Source: Phenylobacterium sp. (GTDB taxonomy: Bacteria; Pseudomonadota; Alphaproteobacteria; Caulobacterales; Caulobacteraceae). From it: a stretch of 64,000 nucleotides of DNA. The stretch is taken from positions 94,903 to 158,902 of the forward strand of contig NZ_WGNY01000022.1 in NCBI RefSeq assembly GCF_016124325.1. The letters are read 5' to 3'. The position numbers and the translations under genes were made by a program. The notes under the pieces are model-generated. The model made no database searches. It was given only the letters and a program-made list of their open reading frames with translations, and was not told the origin of the DNA. Shown piece by piece: positions 19,550-28,931 of this stretch (position 1 is the first letter of the stretch; each line of letters begins with the position of its first letter).

Positions 19550-20516
19550 ACCAGACCTCGGAGATCCGGAACCGTCCAGCCTCGCGGCGCATCTGGACCA
19601 CGACGTCGACCAGAAGCTGGAGGAGCGTGCGGATATCGCCGCGGGCCAGGTCCCGGCCACCCTCGGACTCCTTCACCAGCAGGGTCAGTTGCTCGAACGC
19701 CAGCATGGCGCTGTCGGCATGGATGGTGGTGATCGAGCCCGGGTGGCCGGTGTTGACATTGCGCAGGTAGAAGAACGCCGTCCCGTCCCGCAGCTCCTGA
19801 AGCAAGATGCGGTCGGGCCGCATCCGCAACGCCGACTCCAGGAGTTGCTTGACGCCGACCCGGGCGAGGCCCTGGCCGTCCTTGGCGTAGAGGAGGTGGA
19901 CGGCGTTGCGGTGCGGCAGGATCAGCTCGCGGGCGTCTTCGATGGTCAGCAGCCTCTCCTCGGGCGGTATCAGCCGGACCAGGCCCTTGGCGAATGTGGT
20001 CTTGCCCGAGCCGGTGGCGCCGGAGATCAGGATGTTGCGGCGCGCCTGGACGGCCAGGCGGAAGAAGGCCGGCCAGTCGCCGGCGTCGCGCAGGGTCGTC
20101 AACCGCACCTCGGCCTCGGATAGGTCGCCGCTCGCCACCGCCACGGCGTCGAATAGCCCGGCCTGCGCGAGCGCCTCCAGGTCGAACGTGGCGGCCGAGG
20201 GCTTGCGGATGGTGATGGAGATGTGTTCGGCGGCCGGCGGCAGCACGATCTGGCATCGCTCGCCACACGGCAGGACGGTCGAGCAGATCGGCGTCTCCTC
20301 GGTCACGTCCTGCGTCGTATAGGCCGCCGCGGCCTTCGCCAGCGTCGCAAGCCAGGCTTCGGTCAGCTCGGGCGCCTCGCGCCAGGTCCAGCCGCCGGGC
20401 CGCTCGATGCCGAGCTCGCCGGGCCGGTTGACCACCAGCTCGGTGACGTCGGCCGGCTCCAGGGCATGCTGAAGCGGGGCGAGGTAGTGGTGGAGGACCG
20501 TGGCGTCCTGGCCCAT
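19515..20516 (-). CDS. virB11: VirB11 secretion ATPase
   Basis: Hexameric cytoplasmic ATPase at the base of the channel, switching it between pilus assembly and DNA transfer. The 333-residue protein has Walker A GATGSGKT (166-173), an Asp box (LLTIEDARELIL), Walker B (MRPDRILLQELRDGTAF), and a His box with NTGHPGSITTIHAD. It lies 4 bp after virB10. Confidence 0.95.
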   Translation of the reverse strand: MGQDATVLHHYLAPLQHALEPADVTELVVNRPGELGIERPGGWTWREAPELTEAWLATLAKAAAAYTTQDVTEETPICSTVLPCGERCQIVLPPAAEHISITIRKPSAATFDLEALAQAGLFDAVAVASGDLSEAEVRLTTLRDAGDWPAFFRLAVQARRNILISGATGSGKTTFAKGLVRLIPPEERLLTIEDARELILPHRNAVHLLYAKDGQGLARVGVKQLLESALRMRPDRILLQELRDGTAFFYLRNVNTGHPGSITTIHADSAMLAFEQLTLLVKESEGGRDLARGDIRTLLQLLVDVVVQMRREAGRFRISEVWYDPVLKRALAA

Positions 20517-20520
20517 GGGC

Positions 20521-21588
20521 TCACCTCGCCCTCAAGGCGTAGACGCCGGAGAAGTCGAAATCCTGGGCGACGAAGATGGAGACCTCGGACCCTTGCGGCT
20601 TGGTCAGGGTCGGCGGGATGTTGATCGAGCCTTGCAGGGCGATCGCCGCCGCGTCGGACGGCAGGCGCGCCGTCCCGGAGGGGGAGTCGTTCCCTGCGAC
20701 CGCATAGACCCCGTCATCGACGACCGACAGCAACAGGGCGCCGCCGAAGCGGTCCCAGAAATGGGTGTCGATATCGCCGCCGAACCCGGCGCGTCCCAAG
20801 GGGTCGGTCGCGGGCGACGCCAGGCTGATCGCCACCCCGGCTGGCGTGACCGCGCGGGTCCAGAGCACGAAGAGCCGCTTCTGGCCCTGGCGCATTCCAG
20901 AACGGTACTCGCCCAGCACCCGCGTTCCCTTGTCCATGAGGACCACGGCGCCGTTGTCGGAATAGACGTCCCTCGGAATGAGGCAGCTCACATAGCCCGG
21001 CGTGGCGGTGTCCATCGCCGCCTGGAGGATGCAGGGAATTGCGGCCCCGGCGACGATCAGGAAGTTGCGGTCGGGCAGCCGGCTGGCGCGGGCCCGGCCG
21101 ATGGCGGAGCCGCGCCGGAGCTGGTCGAGCTCGGTCGGCTCACGGGCGTCCGCCTGGCGCATGGACGCCGGCGCGTCGGCGGCCGCTGCGCCGCCGCTGC
21201 GGCTGAAAGCCACCAGGGGCGCGGCGCGGATCGCCGCCAGTTCGGCCCGTCGCTGCGCCTCGGGATCGGGGGCGCCCGCGCGCGGCTCAATGGCCGGGAC
21301 CTCCCGGCCGTCGGCGATGGGCGTGAGGGCGGGGGCCTCGGGTCCCGACGACGCCAGGGTCGGTTCGGCGCGCAGCGGCTCGAACGGCACGACCTGGCGG
21401 GCCGGCTGGACCGGCGCGCGCTCGGTCTTCTGCCTGTCATGGCCCCCGGTGGCGGCCACGAACACGCCGCAGCCGGCGACCAGGGCGGCCATGACCACGG
21501 CCTTGCCGGCGAAGCCGGCGCCCAGCCGGCCGGCGACCGGCGAGATGGCCCGCTCGGCGGCGGACGGCGTCGGATCGGCGTCGGTCAT
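20521..21588 (-). CDS. virB10: VirB10 channel protein
   Basis: Spans inner and outer membranes as the energy-sensing core of the channel. The 355-residue protein has a short cytoplasmic N-terminus and one membrane segment (AVVMAALVAGCGVFVAA). A Pro-rich periplasmic stretch leads to the TrbI/VirB10 beta-barrel domain (IPCILQAAMDTATPGYVSCLIPRDVYS and VVLMDKGTRVLGEYRSGMRQGQKRLFVLW). It overlaps virB9 by 4 bp. Confidence 0.93.
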   Translation of the reverse strand: MTDADPTPSAAERAISPVAGRLGAGFAGKAVVMAALVAGCGVFVAATGGHDRQKTERAPVQPARQVVPFEPLRAEPTLASSGPEAPALTPIADGREVPAIEPRAGAPDPEAQRRAELAAIRAAPLVAFSRSGGAAAADAPASMRQADAREPTELDQLRRGSAIGRARASRLPDRNFLIVAGAAIPCILQAAMDTATPGYVSCLIPRDVYSDNGAVVLMDKGTRVLGEYRSGMRQGQKRLFVLWTRAVTPAGVAISLASPATDPLGRAGFGGDIDTHFWDRFGGALLLSVVDDGVYAVAGNDSPSGTARLPSDAAAIALQGSINIPPTLTKPQGSEVSIFVAQDFDFSGVYALRAR

Positions 21589-22451
21589 GGCCTCGATCCT
21601 GGCTTGTCAGTGCGCTCGACGTCGTCGGCGGCCGTGCCGGTCCCGGGGCGGGACCCATGGGGATCGAACGCCTCGTTGTAGATGCACAGCACCTCGCGCC
21701 CCCGGCGCAGGCGCAGCTCGCGGGCGACCACGTGCACCACCACGAATTCGCCGCGGACGTCGAGCGGGACCAGGCTCTCGGTCCCGGCGGTCGCGACCTC
21801 GTAGAGGGCCGGAACGGGCTGATTGCCTGGGAAGCGCATCACCGTGAACCGGCCGTTGTCCGAGATCTCAGACGGCTGCAGGGCCGTCGAGCCCTGAACG
21901 GCATAGGCCAGATTGCGCCGGCCCTCGATCACGGCGCGCTCGAGCTTCAGCTCCAGCACCTTGCGCTCGATCGCCGCCTGTTCGGCGGTGAGGGCGGCGA
22001 CGGCCCTGGCCGCCTCGTCCGCCGGGTAGCGGAACCGCAGGCCGAACACCGTGTCGCTCGTGCCTCGCGCCGACGAGCCCGCCCGCGTCGCCAGCTCGAA
22101 GGTGTAGTGGCGCGCCCCGCCCGGCCGGCTGGTGGTGACGAGGAGGTTCGTCGGCGCGCGCGGCGCCTTGGGCTTGACGAACAGGATGTTGCCTTCGGCC
22201 GCTACGTCCCAGCCGGTCGCATCGCCCACGGCGACGTGCTGGATCGCCTCGTCGGCGCCGAACAGGACCTGGGTCGCGGTGCGGAAGACACCGGTGATCC
22301 TGACCACCGCCCAGGGGTCATAGTCGACCACCTTGATCCGTGGGTCCGACGGGCCGGCCTTGGGGGAGCCCTGCGCCAGGGCGGCCGGAGCCGCTGCGAA
22401 CATGGCGCCCGTCATGGCCAGGCAGGTCAGGGCTGCGGCCAGAGGTTTCAC
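21585..22451 (-). CDS. virB9: VirB9/TrbG outer-membrane channel protein
   Basis: Periplasmic/outer-membrane ring component with VirB7 and VirB10. The 288-residue protein has a signal peptide (KPLAAALTCLAMTGAMFA, then APAALAQG), an N-terminal domain with GNILFVKPK, and a C-terminal VirB7-binding region with DNGRFTVMRFPGNQPVPALYEV. The start is GTG at 22451, overlapping the virB8 stop by 4 bp (GTGA). This overlap and the signal peptide decide it over the much longer open frame upstream. Confidence 0.92.
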   Translation of the reverse strand: MKPLAAALTCLAMTGAMFAAAPAALAQGSPKAGPSDPRIKVVDYDPWAVVRITGVFRTATQVLFGADEAIQHVAVGDATGWDVAAEGNILFVKPKAPRAPTNLLVTTSRPGGARHYTFELATRAGSSARGTSDTVFGLRFRYPADEAARAVAALTAEQAAIERKVLELKLERAVIEGRRNLAYAVQGSTALQPSEISDNGRFTVMRFPGNQPVPALYEVATAGTESLVPLDVRGEFVVVHVVARELRLRRGREVLCIYNEAFDPHGSRPGTGTAADDVERTDKPGSRP

Positions 22452-23122
22452 CGCGCCACCTCCGGATCGGCCCGGTAGCTCGTCACCTGGAACCCCAACG
22501 GGTTCTTCAGCCGGTCGCCCTCGGCCATCGGCGCCTTTGTGTAGAGATAGGCGACCGTTGCGATCCAGTCGCTCTCGGCCACCCGTGCGCCCTGGCTCAC
22601 CGTGCGGTGGAAGCGGACGCTGGCGACGCCGTCGGCGACAAAGCTGATGGCTCGGATGTCCACCTGGGCCTCGCCCGCCGGGCCGAGAGCCACCTGGGGA
22701 CTTTGCGGGTTGGTCGGGCGGAAGGCGTCGCCCCAGCGTTGCTGCTCTGCCGGGGTGGACATGATCGAGACCTGGCGGAAATTGGCTTCGGCCGCTGGCG
22801 CAAGCCAGCCCTCGCGGGCGCGGACGTACTGCGCCACGAAATGCTTGGTGACCGCCTCGTCGTAGGTCAGCGGCGTCTCCGATTTGAGCGCGGTCATCAC
22901 GTCCACAGCGCCGGTCGCGCGGTCCACCCGCACGACGAACGGCTCGACGGTCTTCAGCGGCGCAAGCGCGGCGACCGCGCCCACGGCCACGACCGCGACC
23001 AGGCTGGCGAAGGCTGCGGCGCCCCAGGCGAGCCGGCGCGAGCGTTCGGCGGCGCGGACCAGGTCGGCGTTCCAGCTCCTGGCTTCGTCGAAGTACACCT
23101 TGAGATCGCGCGGCTGGGTCAT
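22448..23122 (-). CDS. virB8: VirB8 inner-membrane assembly factor
   Basis: The 224-residue bitopic protein has one membrane span near residues 30-55 (LAWGAAAFASLVAVVAVGAV) and a periplasmic NTF2-like domain (YDEAVTKHFVAQYVRAREGW, ESDWIATVAYLYT). It nucleates channel assembly. The ATG at 23122 overlaps the stop of the small lipoprotein gene (ATGA). The open frame continues upstream but only as shadow of other genes. Confidence 0.92.
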   Translation of the reverse strand: MTQPRDLKVYFDEARSWNADLVRAAERSRRLAWGAAAFASLVAVVAVGAVAALAPLKTVEPFVVRVDRATGAVDVMTALKSETPLTYDEAVTKHFVAQYVRAREGWLAPAAEANFRQVSIMSTPAEQQRWGDAFRPTNPQSPQVALGPAGEAQVDIRAISFVADGVASVRFHRTVSQGARVAESDWIATVAYLYTKAPMAEGDRLKNPLGFQVTSYRADPEVAR

Positions 23123-23328
23123 TCGCCACAGCTCCGAGGAGCCGCCGCCAGGGCCGAGAGCCTGTCCGGCTTGGCCGCTGTGGGCGGCGCGGCCGGATCG
23201 AGCACCGAGCCATAGGGGTTGGCGGGCCGGCGGTGCTTGCCGTCGCACGCTGGCGCTGTCTCCTTGCCGAGGCCGGCGCAACCGGCGAGCGCCAGGACGA
23301 CGGCCACGATGGGCAGGGCGGTGCGCAT
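23119..23328 (-). CDS. VirB7-like small lipoprotein
   Basis: The 69-residue protein has a lipoprotein signal peptide (MRTALPIVAVVLALAGC, Cys after LAG) and no clear domain. It lies exactly between virB6 and virB8, where virB7 sits in classical operons. Its ATG overlaps the virB6 stop (TGATG) and its stop overlaps the virB8 start (ATGA), which makes the call firm despite its size. The expected role is to stabilise VirB9 at the outer membrane. VirB7 sequences are too variable for certainty. Confidence 0.75.
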   Translation of the reverse strand: MRTALPIVAVVLALAGCAGLGKETAPACDGKHRRPANPYGSVLDPAAPPTAAKPDRLSALAAAPRSCGE

Positions 23329-24257
23329 CACCGGGCTCCCGCCGGGCGGATGGTTCCGCCGCCACGCGGCGCGCTGCGGGCGGCCTCCTGCGGACCCTGC
23401 GGCGCGCCGGACCGCGGGACGCCGCGCACGCTGGCCGCGTTGGCGAAGTCGGCGAGGCCCGCGCTGGCGCCGCCGGCGATCCCGGCGGCGATGGCCGGGG
23501 TCTGGAGGAAGAATATGGCGCCCAGGATGCACAGGGCCACGAACAGCAGGCCCCCGGCCATCGGATCCCCGCCGTCGATCTGGCCCCACTGGTCGCCCAC
23601 CAGCGAGAGGATGAGCTGAAAGACGACGATGATCAGGGCGAAGAGGACGAGGTAGTTCACCGCCTGGCTGAGCCAGCCGAAGAAGTAGCGTCGGGTCGCC
23701 TCGAACAGGGCGCAGGCGATGAAGATCGGGCCGAGCGCCACCAGGAGCGCCAGGGCGACCTTGGCGATCAGCACGACGCCGAACCCCAGGGCCGCCGCCA
23801 GGGCGCCGACCAGATAGACCACCGCCGCCAGTATCCAGGGGCCGAAATCGATCGGGGTAGCCCGCTGGGCGATCTTGTCGGCGAGGTAGGCGGCGCGATT
23901 GAAGAACTGATCGAAGGCCGCCCCCACGTCGGGCGCGCCGGCTCCGCTCACCGCCTCGGCCAGGGTGTTCGGCAGGACGAAGAACAGCGGATCGGTGACC
24001 CAGCTCGAATAGGCCGTGGTCGTCGCCAGCATGTAGATGATCGCCAGCTTGAGACCGCGGATGGCGAAATCCATGATCGGTTCGGAGATCGATCCCCGCA
24101 GGATGGCGAACCCATAGAGCAGAACGTAGAGCACGAGCGCCGCGCGCAGCGGCCCGGCGACCACGGCGATCGCCGCCGAGGTCCGCTCCCCCAGAAAGAC
24201 GCCGAGCCTGTCGTCGACGAAGCCGTAGGCCGGCTGGAATATGCTCAGCGGCTCCAC
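23328..24257 (-). CDS. virB6: VirB6/TrbL polytopic membrane protein
   Basis: The 309-residue inner-membrane protein has at least five hydrophobic spans (ILAAVVYLVGALAAALGFGVVLI, ALALLVALGPIFIACALF, LVLFALIIVVFQLIL, LLFVALCILGAIFFL). It also has the conserved ALGPIFIACALFEATRRYFFGWL motif of the family. It forms part of the inner-membrane DNA path. It is coupled to the downstream lipoprotein gene. Confidence 0.92.
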   Translation of the reverse strand: MEPLSIFQPAYGFVDDRLGVFLGERTSAAIAVVAGPLRAALVLYVLLYGFAILRGSISEPIMDFAIRGLKLAIIYMLATTTAYSSWVTDPLFFVLPNTLAEAVSGAGAPDVGAAFDQFFNRAAYLADKIAQRATPIDFGPWILAAVVYLVGALAAALGFGVVLIAKVALALLVALGPIFIACALFEATRRYFFGWLSQAVNYLVLFALIIVVFQLILSLVGDQWGQIDGGDPMAGGLLFVALCILGAIFFLQTPAIAAGIAGGASAGLADFANAASVRGVPRSGAPQGPQEAARSAPRGGGTIRPAGAR

Positions 24258-24267
24258 CGGCGCCTCC

Positions 24268-24492
24268 TCAGAAAACCCTGTGATAGGCGTTCATGCGCGC
24301 ACTGCGCTGAGCGGCAGCCAAGCCGGCCAGGGCCTCGCCGCACTCCCGGCCGCGATGCGCGCCGGTCTCGCAGTCGGCGGCGACCTGTTCGGCTTGCCTG
24401 GGGTGCGCCTCGAAGTAGCTGGCGCTGCGCGGCGCCGGCGTGCAGGCCGCGAGCCCGGCCAGTCCCAGGACGGCGGGGAGGCGGCCGATCAC
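24268..24492 (-). CDS. EexN-type entry-exclusion lipoprotein
   Basis: The 74-residue protein starts with GTG at 24492, overlapping the virB5 stop by 4 bp. A lipobox (GLAGLAAC) is followed by a short domain with paired Cys in CETGAHRGRECGEALAG and a helical end. Small lipoproteins between virB5 and virB6 in IncP-like and IncN-like systems block redundant entry of the same element. Assignment rests on position, size, lipobox and the Cys pattern. Confidence 0.75.
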   Translation of the reverse strand: MIGRLPAVLGLAGLAACTPAPRSASYFEAHPRQAEQVAADCETGAHRGRECGEALAGLAAAQRSARMNAYHRVF

Positions 24493-25196
24493 GAGAATCC
24501 CCGCTTGTAGGCGGCCATCCGCGCCTCACGCTCGGCCATCATCCGTTCGCGCTCGCGCTGGGCCTGAAGCCTGTCCTCGGCCGCCTGGGCCATGGCCAGG
24601 CCCTGGAGCCGCATCTGGTCGTTGGCGACCATCGCCTGTTCGGTGGCCGCGCGGGCCTGAAGGTCGAGCACCGCGCGAGCGCTCGGCGCGCTGTCGATAG
24701 CGGCTTGCAGCGCCTTTAGGCCCTCGAGCCGCTCGGCCCCCGCGGTGGCCACCGCCTCGCCGAGCGCCAGGTCCCGCGCCGCCCGGTCGCCGGCCGCTTC
24801 GATCTCCGCGCCGATCTGATCCCCGTCAGCCGGCGTGTAGAGGCGTAGGCCCGCACGGATTTCATCGGCGCGCTGGCCGATCTTCCCGAGCGAGGCGAGA
24901 TCGCCCTTGGCCGCCGCCGCCAACGCATCGATCTGCGGCAGGAACTCGCGCAGCTCCGGAACCCCGAGCTGGCCGGCGATGGTGCTGACGATCGACGCCT
25001 CGTTGAGGCTGGTGAACAGCTCCCGACCCTGCTGCACGCGGGCCTTCAGCTCATTGAGCTGATCCAGCGCCGTCTGCGCCTGGGCGATCAGCTTGGCGTA
25101 GCTGGTCGGGTCGTGCACGATCATTTGCGCCTGGGCGCTCGACGTCCCCAGGCTGAGGACCAGGGCGGCGGAAGCCGCCACGAGCATCTTCTTCAT
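24489..25196 (-). CDS. virB5: VirB5/TrbJ pilus-tip protein
   Basis: The 235-residue exported protein has signal peptide MKKMLVAASAALVLSLG, then SSAQAQ. IVHDPTSYAKLIAQAQTALDQLNELK is the family's start, followed by long helical repeats and an Arg/Glu/Met-rich C-terminal helix. It localises to the pilus tip and helps recipient contact. The ATG at 25196 overlaps the virB4 stop. Confidence 0.9.
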   Translation of the reverse strand: MKKMLVAASAALVLSLGTSSAQAQMIVHDPTSYAKLIAQAQTALDQLNELKARVQQGRELFTSLNEASIVSTIAGQLGVPELREFLPQIDALAAAAKGDLASLGKIGQRADEIRAGLRLYTPADGDQIGAEIEAAGDRAARDLALGEAVATAGAERLEGLKALQAAIDSAPSARAVLDLQARAATEQAMVANDQMRLQGLAMAQAAEDRLQAQRERERMMAEREARMAAYKRGFS

Positions 25197-27586
25197 CGCA
25201 TGGCCCTCCGGGCTTGGTGGAATGGGTCGAGCCAGACGGCGGGATCGTCGCCATGCTCGGCGCGGATGCTGTCGAGCAGGCCCACGGTCTCGGTGCGGCC
25301 CGAAAGCACGGCCAGGTCGTCGTCCAGGCCGTCGAGGCGCAGTTCGGCGACGACCGAGTCGAGGCCTTGCCGGATGAGGAACTGGCGGGACTGCGGGGCC
25401 AGCTCCTCGCGCACCAGGGCGAACTCCCGCTGCGTCAGGCCAAAGCCCTCCACATAGTGTCTGGCCTGGGCGTAGGGGTTGGGCAGGTAGATCTTGGTGA
25501 CGCACTGTTCGAGGATCGTGTGGGCGATCTTAGACTCCATGGCGTCGGCCACCGACTGGGTGCCGAAGACCACGAAGGCGTTCTGCTTGCGAAAGGTCTT
25601 CAGCCCGTTTTTCGCCAGGTCCTGGAACGCCTCGTCGTCGAGCACCTTCCAGAACTCGTCGATGTCCAGCACCAGACGCCGGCCGTCCAGCAGGGCGGCC
25701 AGCCGGTGCAGCAGGTACATCATGATCGGCGTGCGGATCTCGGCGTGGTCCAGGAAGTGGGTGACGTCGAAGCCGAGGAACCGGGCGTCCAGCGAAAGAG
25801 CGTCGGCGTCGTTGTCGAGCACCCATCCGAGCGGGCCGCCCTTGCACCATCGCTCCAGCCGCGCGCCGGCCCCGCCGCCGTCGCGCTGGCCCAGCAGCGC
25901 CCTCAGCGCCGACAGCGACCGCTGGGCCGGGGGCAATGGCGCCAGCGACGCGATGGCCTCGTCTATGGCCCGCGCCTCCTGGGCGGTGAGGCTCCGATCG
26001 CTCGGCGTGGCGAGCTTGCGCACCAGCCCGGCCAGGAAGAGGCGGTTGGCGGGGGTGAAGTCCAGCGCCTTCAGGGGCGCGAAGCCGGTAGGCTCGCCCA
26101 TCCTCAGGACGAGGTAGGTCCCACCGCAGGCCCGCACAAAGATCTCCGCGCCGCGGTCCTTGTCCACGAACACCATCTGCGGCCCGAACTTCTCGAGCTG
26201 AGCCAGCATGAAGTTCTGGACCACCGTCTTGCCCGAGCCGGTCGGCCCGCAGATGAAGGTGTGTCCGGTGTCGCCGACGTGGAAGCTGAAGTGGAACGGC
26301 GAGCCCGCCGAGGTGCGCAGGAGCGCGACCGCCGGCCCCCAGTGGTTCCCCTCGGCCTTGCCCGCGGGATAGGTATGGAAGGGCGCGAGGCCGGCGAAGT
26401 TACGCGAGGTGATGGCGGCCGGGCGCACCCGGCGGCTGAAGGCGCCCGGAAACTGCGCCCAGAAGGCCGCCTCCAGGGCCAGGTCCTCGCGCGCCGCCAC
26501 TAGGCCGGCGTCGGCCAGCATGGCGCGGGCCGCCGAGAGGTTTTCGGCGAGCTGGCGCGGGTCGTCGCCATGGACCAGGACATTGGCCTGGTGATCGCCC
26601 ATGGCGAAACGGCCGGACATCAGCTCGTCCAGGGCCTCGCTCAACCCCTCGACCTGCGAGGCCGCCCGGTCCCGGGCCGAGAGCATCTGGTTCTGCTTGC
26701 GCTCCATCACCGCCCGGGCGGCGGGCTTGGAGAGGAAGGCGAAGGACTGGCTGGCGACGAGCGGGAAGCGCGCCGAGAGCAGGCCGTTCCACAGGCCAGG
26801 CCGCGTGGTGGCCGGATATTCCTTGATCCCGAACATGCCCGCGTAGCGGGCCTCGGCGGCGTCTCGAATCTCCAGGGCCTCACGGCCGAAGATCACCCGA
26901 GCGGTGTAGATCGCCGATCCCAGGTGGCCGCGGATGAGCGGCACGCGCTCGCGCCGGCCGGTCAGCACCAGGCGCAGCACTTCCATGGGTTCGGAGAACC
27001 ACAGCCCATTGTGCTGATAGAGCCCCAGCCGGCGGACGCCGTAGCGACCAAGGACCTGCGCCAGGTCGCGGCCAGCGTCTTCCAGGCGACGGACCGCGTC
27101 GCTCTCCTCGGCGACCGGGCGGCGGGGCCTGCCCAGCCATGCGCCGATCCGCTCGGGGCCATCGCGGCCCGGATGCAGGACCAGGGTGACGTAGAGCTCG
27201 TTGACGAACATCTGGCTCGCCCCCAGCCGGGCGCGGTAGCGGACGTCGAGGTCGGCGGCGAAGGCTGAGCGGAAGCGTCCCTCGGGATAGCCCCCGCCAT
27301 CGCTCAGGACGTGCTCGCGACGGACGAGATGATGCCACACCGCCAGCCGGTCGTCGGCGAGGTTGCGCCAGGCGCCGTTGAGCTTGCTGTGCAGGTCGTT
27401 GATGTCACGGACGTCGGCGGTCTCGAAGCTCGCCCCGTCGAGCTGGAACGAAAGCATGAGCGCCTGGGTGTCCAGGGCGACGACATGGTCGGTGACGTGA
27501 CGGGCGTAGGGCAACGATGCGCGCGGGTCGAGGTCGCGGGCGAGCGCCGAGGCCGCTGGCCGGGGCTGGAGAGCGAGCCTAGCCAC
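25193..27586 (-). CDS. virB4: VirB4 secretion ATPase
   Basis: The largest T4SS ATPase (797 residues) powers pilus subunit extraction and assembly. An N-terminal CagE/TrbE/VirB domain covers about residues 30-400. Walker A GPTGSGKT is at 447-454 within HTFICGPTGSGKTVVQ, Walker B is in RRLVLDIDEFWKVLDD, and the later FVVFGTQSVADAM motif is present. It overlaps virB3 by 8 bp. Confidence 0.95.
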   Translation of the reverse strand: MARLALQPRPAASALARDLDPRASLPYARHVTDHVVALDTQALMLSFQLDGASFETADVRDINDLHSKLNGAWRNLADDRLAVWHHLVRREHVLSDGGGYPEGRFRSAFAADLDVRYRARLGASQMFVNELYVTLVLHPGRDGPERIGAWLGRPRRPVAEESDAVRRLEDAGRDLAQVLGRYGVRRLGLYQHNGLWFSEPMEVLRLVLTGRRERVPLIRGHLGSAIYTARVIFGREALEIRDAAEARYAGMFGIKEYPATTRPGLWNGLLSARFPLVASQSFAFLSKPAARAVMERKQNQMLSARDRAASQVEGLSEALDELMSGRFAMGDHQANVLVHGDDPRQLAENLSAARAMLADAGLVAAREDLALEAAFWAQFPGAFSRRVRPAAITSRNFAGLAPFHTYPAGKAEGNHWGPAVALLRTSAGSPFHFSFHVGDTGHTFICGPTGSGKTVVQNFMLAQLEKFGPQMVFVDKDRGAEIFVRACGGTYLVLRMGEPTGFAPLKALDFTPANRLFLAGLVRKLATPSDRSLTAQEARAIDEAIASLAPLPPAQRSLSALRALLGQRDGGGAGARLERWCKGGPLGWVLDNDADALSLDARFLGFDVTHFLDHAEIRTPIMMYLLHRLAALLDGRRLVLDIDEFWKVLDDEAFQDLAKNGLKTFRKQNAFVVFGTQSVADAMESKIAHTILEQCVTKIYLPNPYAQARHYVEGFGLTQREFALVREELAPQSRQFLIRQGLDSVVAELRLDGLDDDLAVLSGRTETVGLLDSIRAEHGDDPAVWLDPFHQARRAMR

Positions 27587-27923
27587 GCATCGCCTCCTGC
27601 AGGCTGTAGCGCCGCTTCAGCGGCAGCGGCGTCGCCGAGCTCCCGCCCCAGGTCGCACCGTTGCGCGACCGGCCCTTGGTGTCCACGAACATCCACAAGA
27701 CCCGGAAGGCGTTGTGGTCGTGCTTGCAGACCGCCTTGAAGACCACGTGCAGCACGGGCGCGATCAGCAACCAGGCGGGCGAATGCGCGGCCAGGAACAC
27801 CGTGGCCGAAGCGATCAGGTTGAGGCCGACGGCTTCCATCGGCACGCCCCCGACCATCGCCGGCCGGGTGCAGGCCAGGAACAGTACGTCTTCCGCCAGG
27901 CGCTCCTCGGTGTCAGACGACAT
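27579..27923 (-). CDS. virB3: VirB3 membrane protein
   Basis: The 114-residue protein has the family signature LFLACTRPAMVGGVPMEAV at the N-terminus, then hydrophobic segments (LIASATVFLAAH and WLLIAPVLHVVFKAV) and the CKHDHNAFRVL motif. It associates with VirB4 for pilus assembly. Confidence 0.92.
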   Translation of the reverse strand: MSSDTEERLAEDVLFLACTRPAMVGGVPMEAVGLNLIASATVFLAAHSPAWLLIAPVLHVVFKAVCKHDHNAFRVLWMFVDTKGRSRNGATWGGSSATPLPLKRRYSLQEAMRG

Positions 27924-27927
27924 CGCC

Positions 27928-28224
27928 CTAACCCCCGCTCCCGCCCGTGATCAGATCGACGATCGCCGCGGCCGAGAAGATGACGATGATGCCGATGATC
28001 ACCGTTCCGGCCCGGCGCATGTCCAGATGGCCGAACATCCAGGCGATGCCGGTGACGATGATGGCGATGATCGCCAATCCCCGTATGACGTTGCTGTTGA
28101 GCAGGTCGATGATGTTCTGGATGAAGCCGCCGATATCGCCGCCGACGCTCTGCGCATGGGCGGGGCCGGCGGCGACCGCGATCAGCCCGGCCAGGGCCAG
28201 CAATACAAGTGGACGGCGGCTCAT
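27928..28224 (-). CDS. virB2: VirB2 major pilin
   Basis: The 98-residue prepilin has a signal peptide ending AGPAHAQ. Two hydrophobic helices (VIRGLAIIAIIVTGIAWMFG and AGTVIIGIIVIFSAAAIVDLI) are joined by a short polar loop (HLDMRR), as in VirB2. The ATG at 28224 overlaps the virB1 stop by 4 bp. Confidence 0.92.
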   Translation of the reverse strand: MSRRPLVLLALAGLIAVAAGPAHAQSVGGDIGGFIQNIIDLLNSNVIRGLAIIAIIVTGIAWMFGHLDMRRAGTVIIGIIVIFSAAAIVDLITGGSGG

Positions 28225-28823
28225 GGCGCCTCTCCCGGCGCCGAGACCCGCATGACGAAGCCGGCAGGTCCAGTCTGGCCGAAGACGTCCCAGGACGCGG
28301 GCTGTGGATCGGCCGGCGGTGGCGCCGGCGACGTCGGCCAGGGCGGCAGGGCCTGGATCGCCGGCACGACCTCGACTGCGGCCCGCTCGACCTTGGCGAC
28401 GTAGCCGTTGATCAATCCGCGGCGCGGGTCGCCGGTGTTGTAGCGGGAGAGCGCCCGGCGCAAGGCCGGTTGCGCATCGTCCTCGGCCTCGTACCCCGCC
28501 TGGAGCAATCGCGCTGCTGCGGCAAGGTTGCGACACGGATCAAAGGCCGTCTCCACCGTAAGGCCAAGCCGATCGAGATTCCGACTGTTGATCTGGGCCA
28601 GGCCGAGGTCGACGCTGCGCCCCTGCGCGATCAGGGCCGAGGCCTTGACGGCGGCATCCTTCGGCGTCGCGGCCCGCACGGCGATCCGAGGTCTGCCGTT
28701 CACGCCGATGGCCAGCGGATCGAAGCGGCTCTCGACCTGCACGACCGAAAGCAGGGTTTCGGCCGCCACGGCGGGTGCGCACTGCTGTGACAGCGCGAGG
28801 GTGTCGGCGAGGCTGAGCTCCAT
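28221..28823 (-). CDS. virB1: VirB1 lytic transglycosylase
   Basis: First gene of the virB operon, 200 residues. The soluble lytic transglycosylase fold shows the catalytic Glu in VVQVESRFDPLAIGVN, then SVDLGLAQINSRNL and ALSRYNTGDP. It opens the peptidoglycan for the channel. No clear signal peptide is visible at the chosen start, which is unusual. The C-terminal ~50 residues are Pro-rich. Confidence 0.9.
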   Translation of the reverse strand: MELSLADTLALSQQCAPAVAAETLLSVVQVESRFDPLAIGVNGRPRIAVRAATPKDAAVKASALIAQGRSVDLGLAQINSRNLDRLGLTVETAFDPCRNLAAAARLLQAGYEAEDDAQPALRRALSRYNTGDPRRGLINGYVAKVERAAVEVVPAIQALPPWPTSPAPPPADPQPASWDVFGQTGPAGFVMRVSAPGEAP

Positions 28824-28931
28824 GTCAGTTGCGCTCCATGAGCCACATCATGCGGGGGTTTGGTTCGGCCATGAGGTTCACCTCCGGCCCGAAGCTTGAC
28901 GGTGATGGGGCTCGTCGCGCGAGACGTAAGC

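Noticed and set aside
22884..24719. A 611-residue plus-strand frame across virB5-virB8
   Set aside because: The minus strand has well-coupled virB genes with family motifs; the plus frame is compositional noise.
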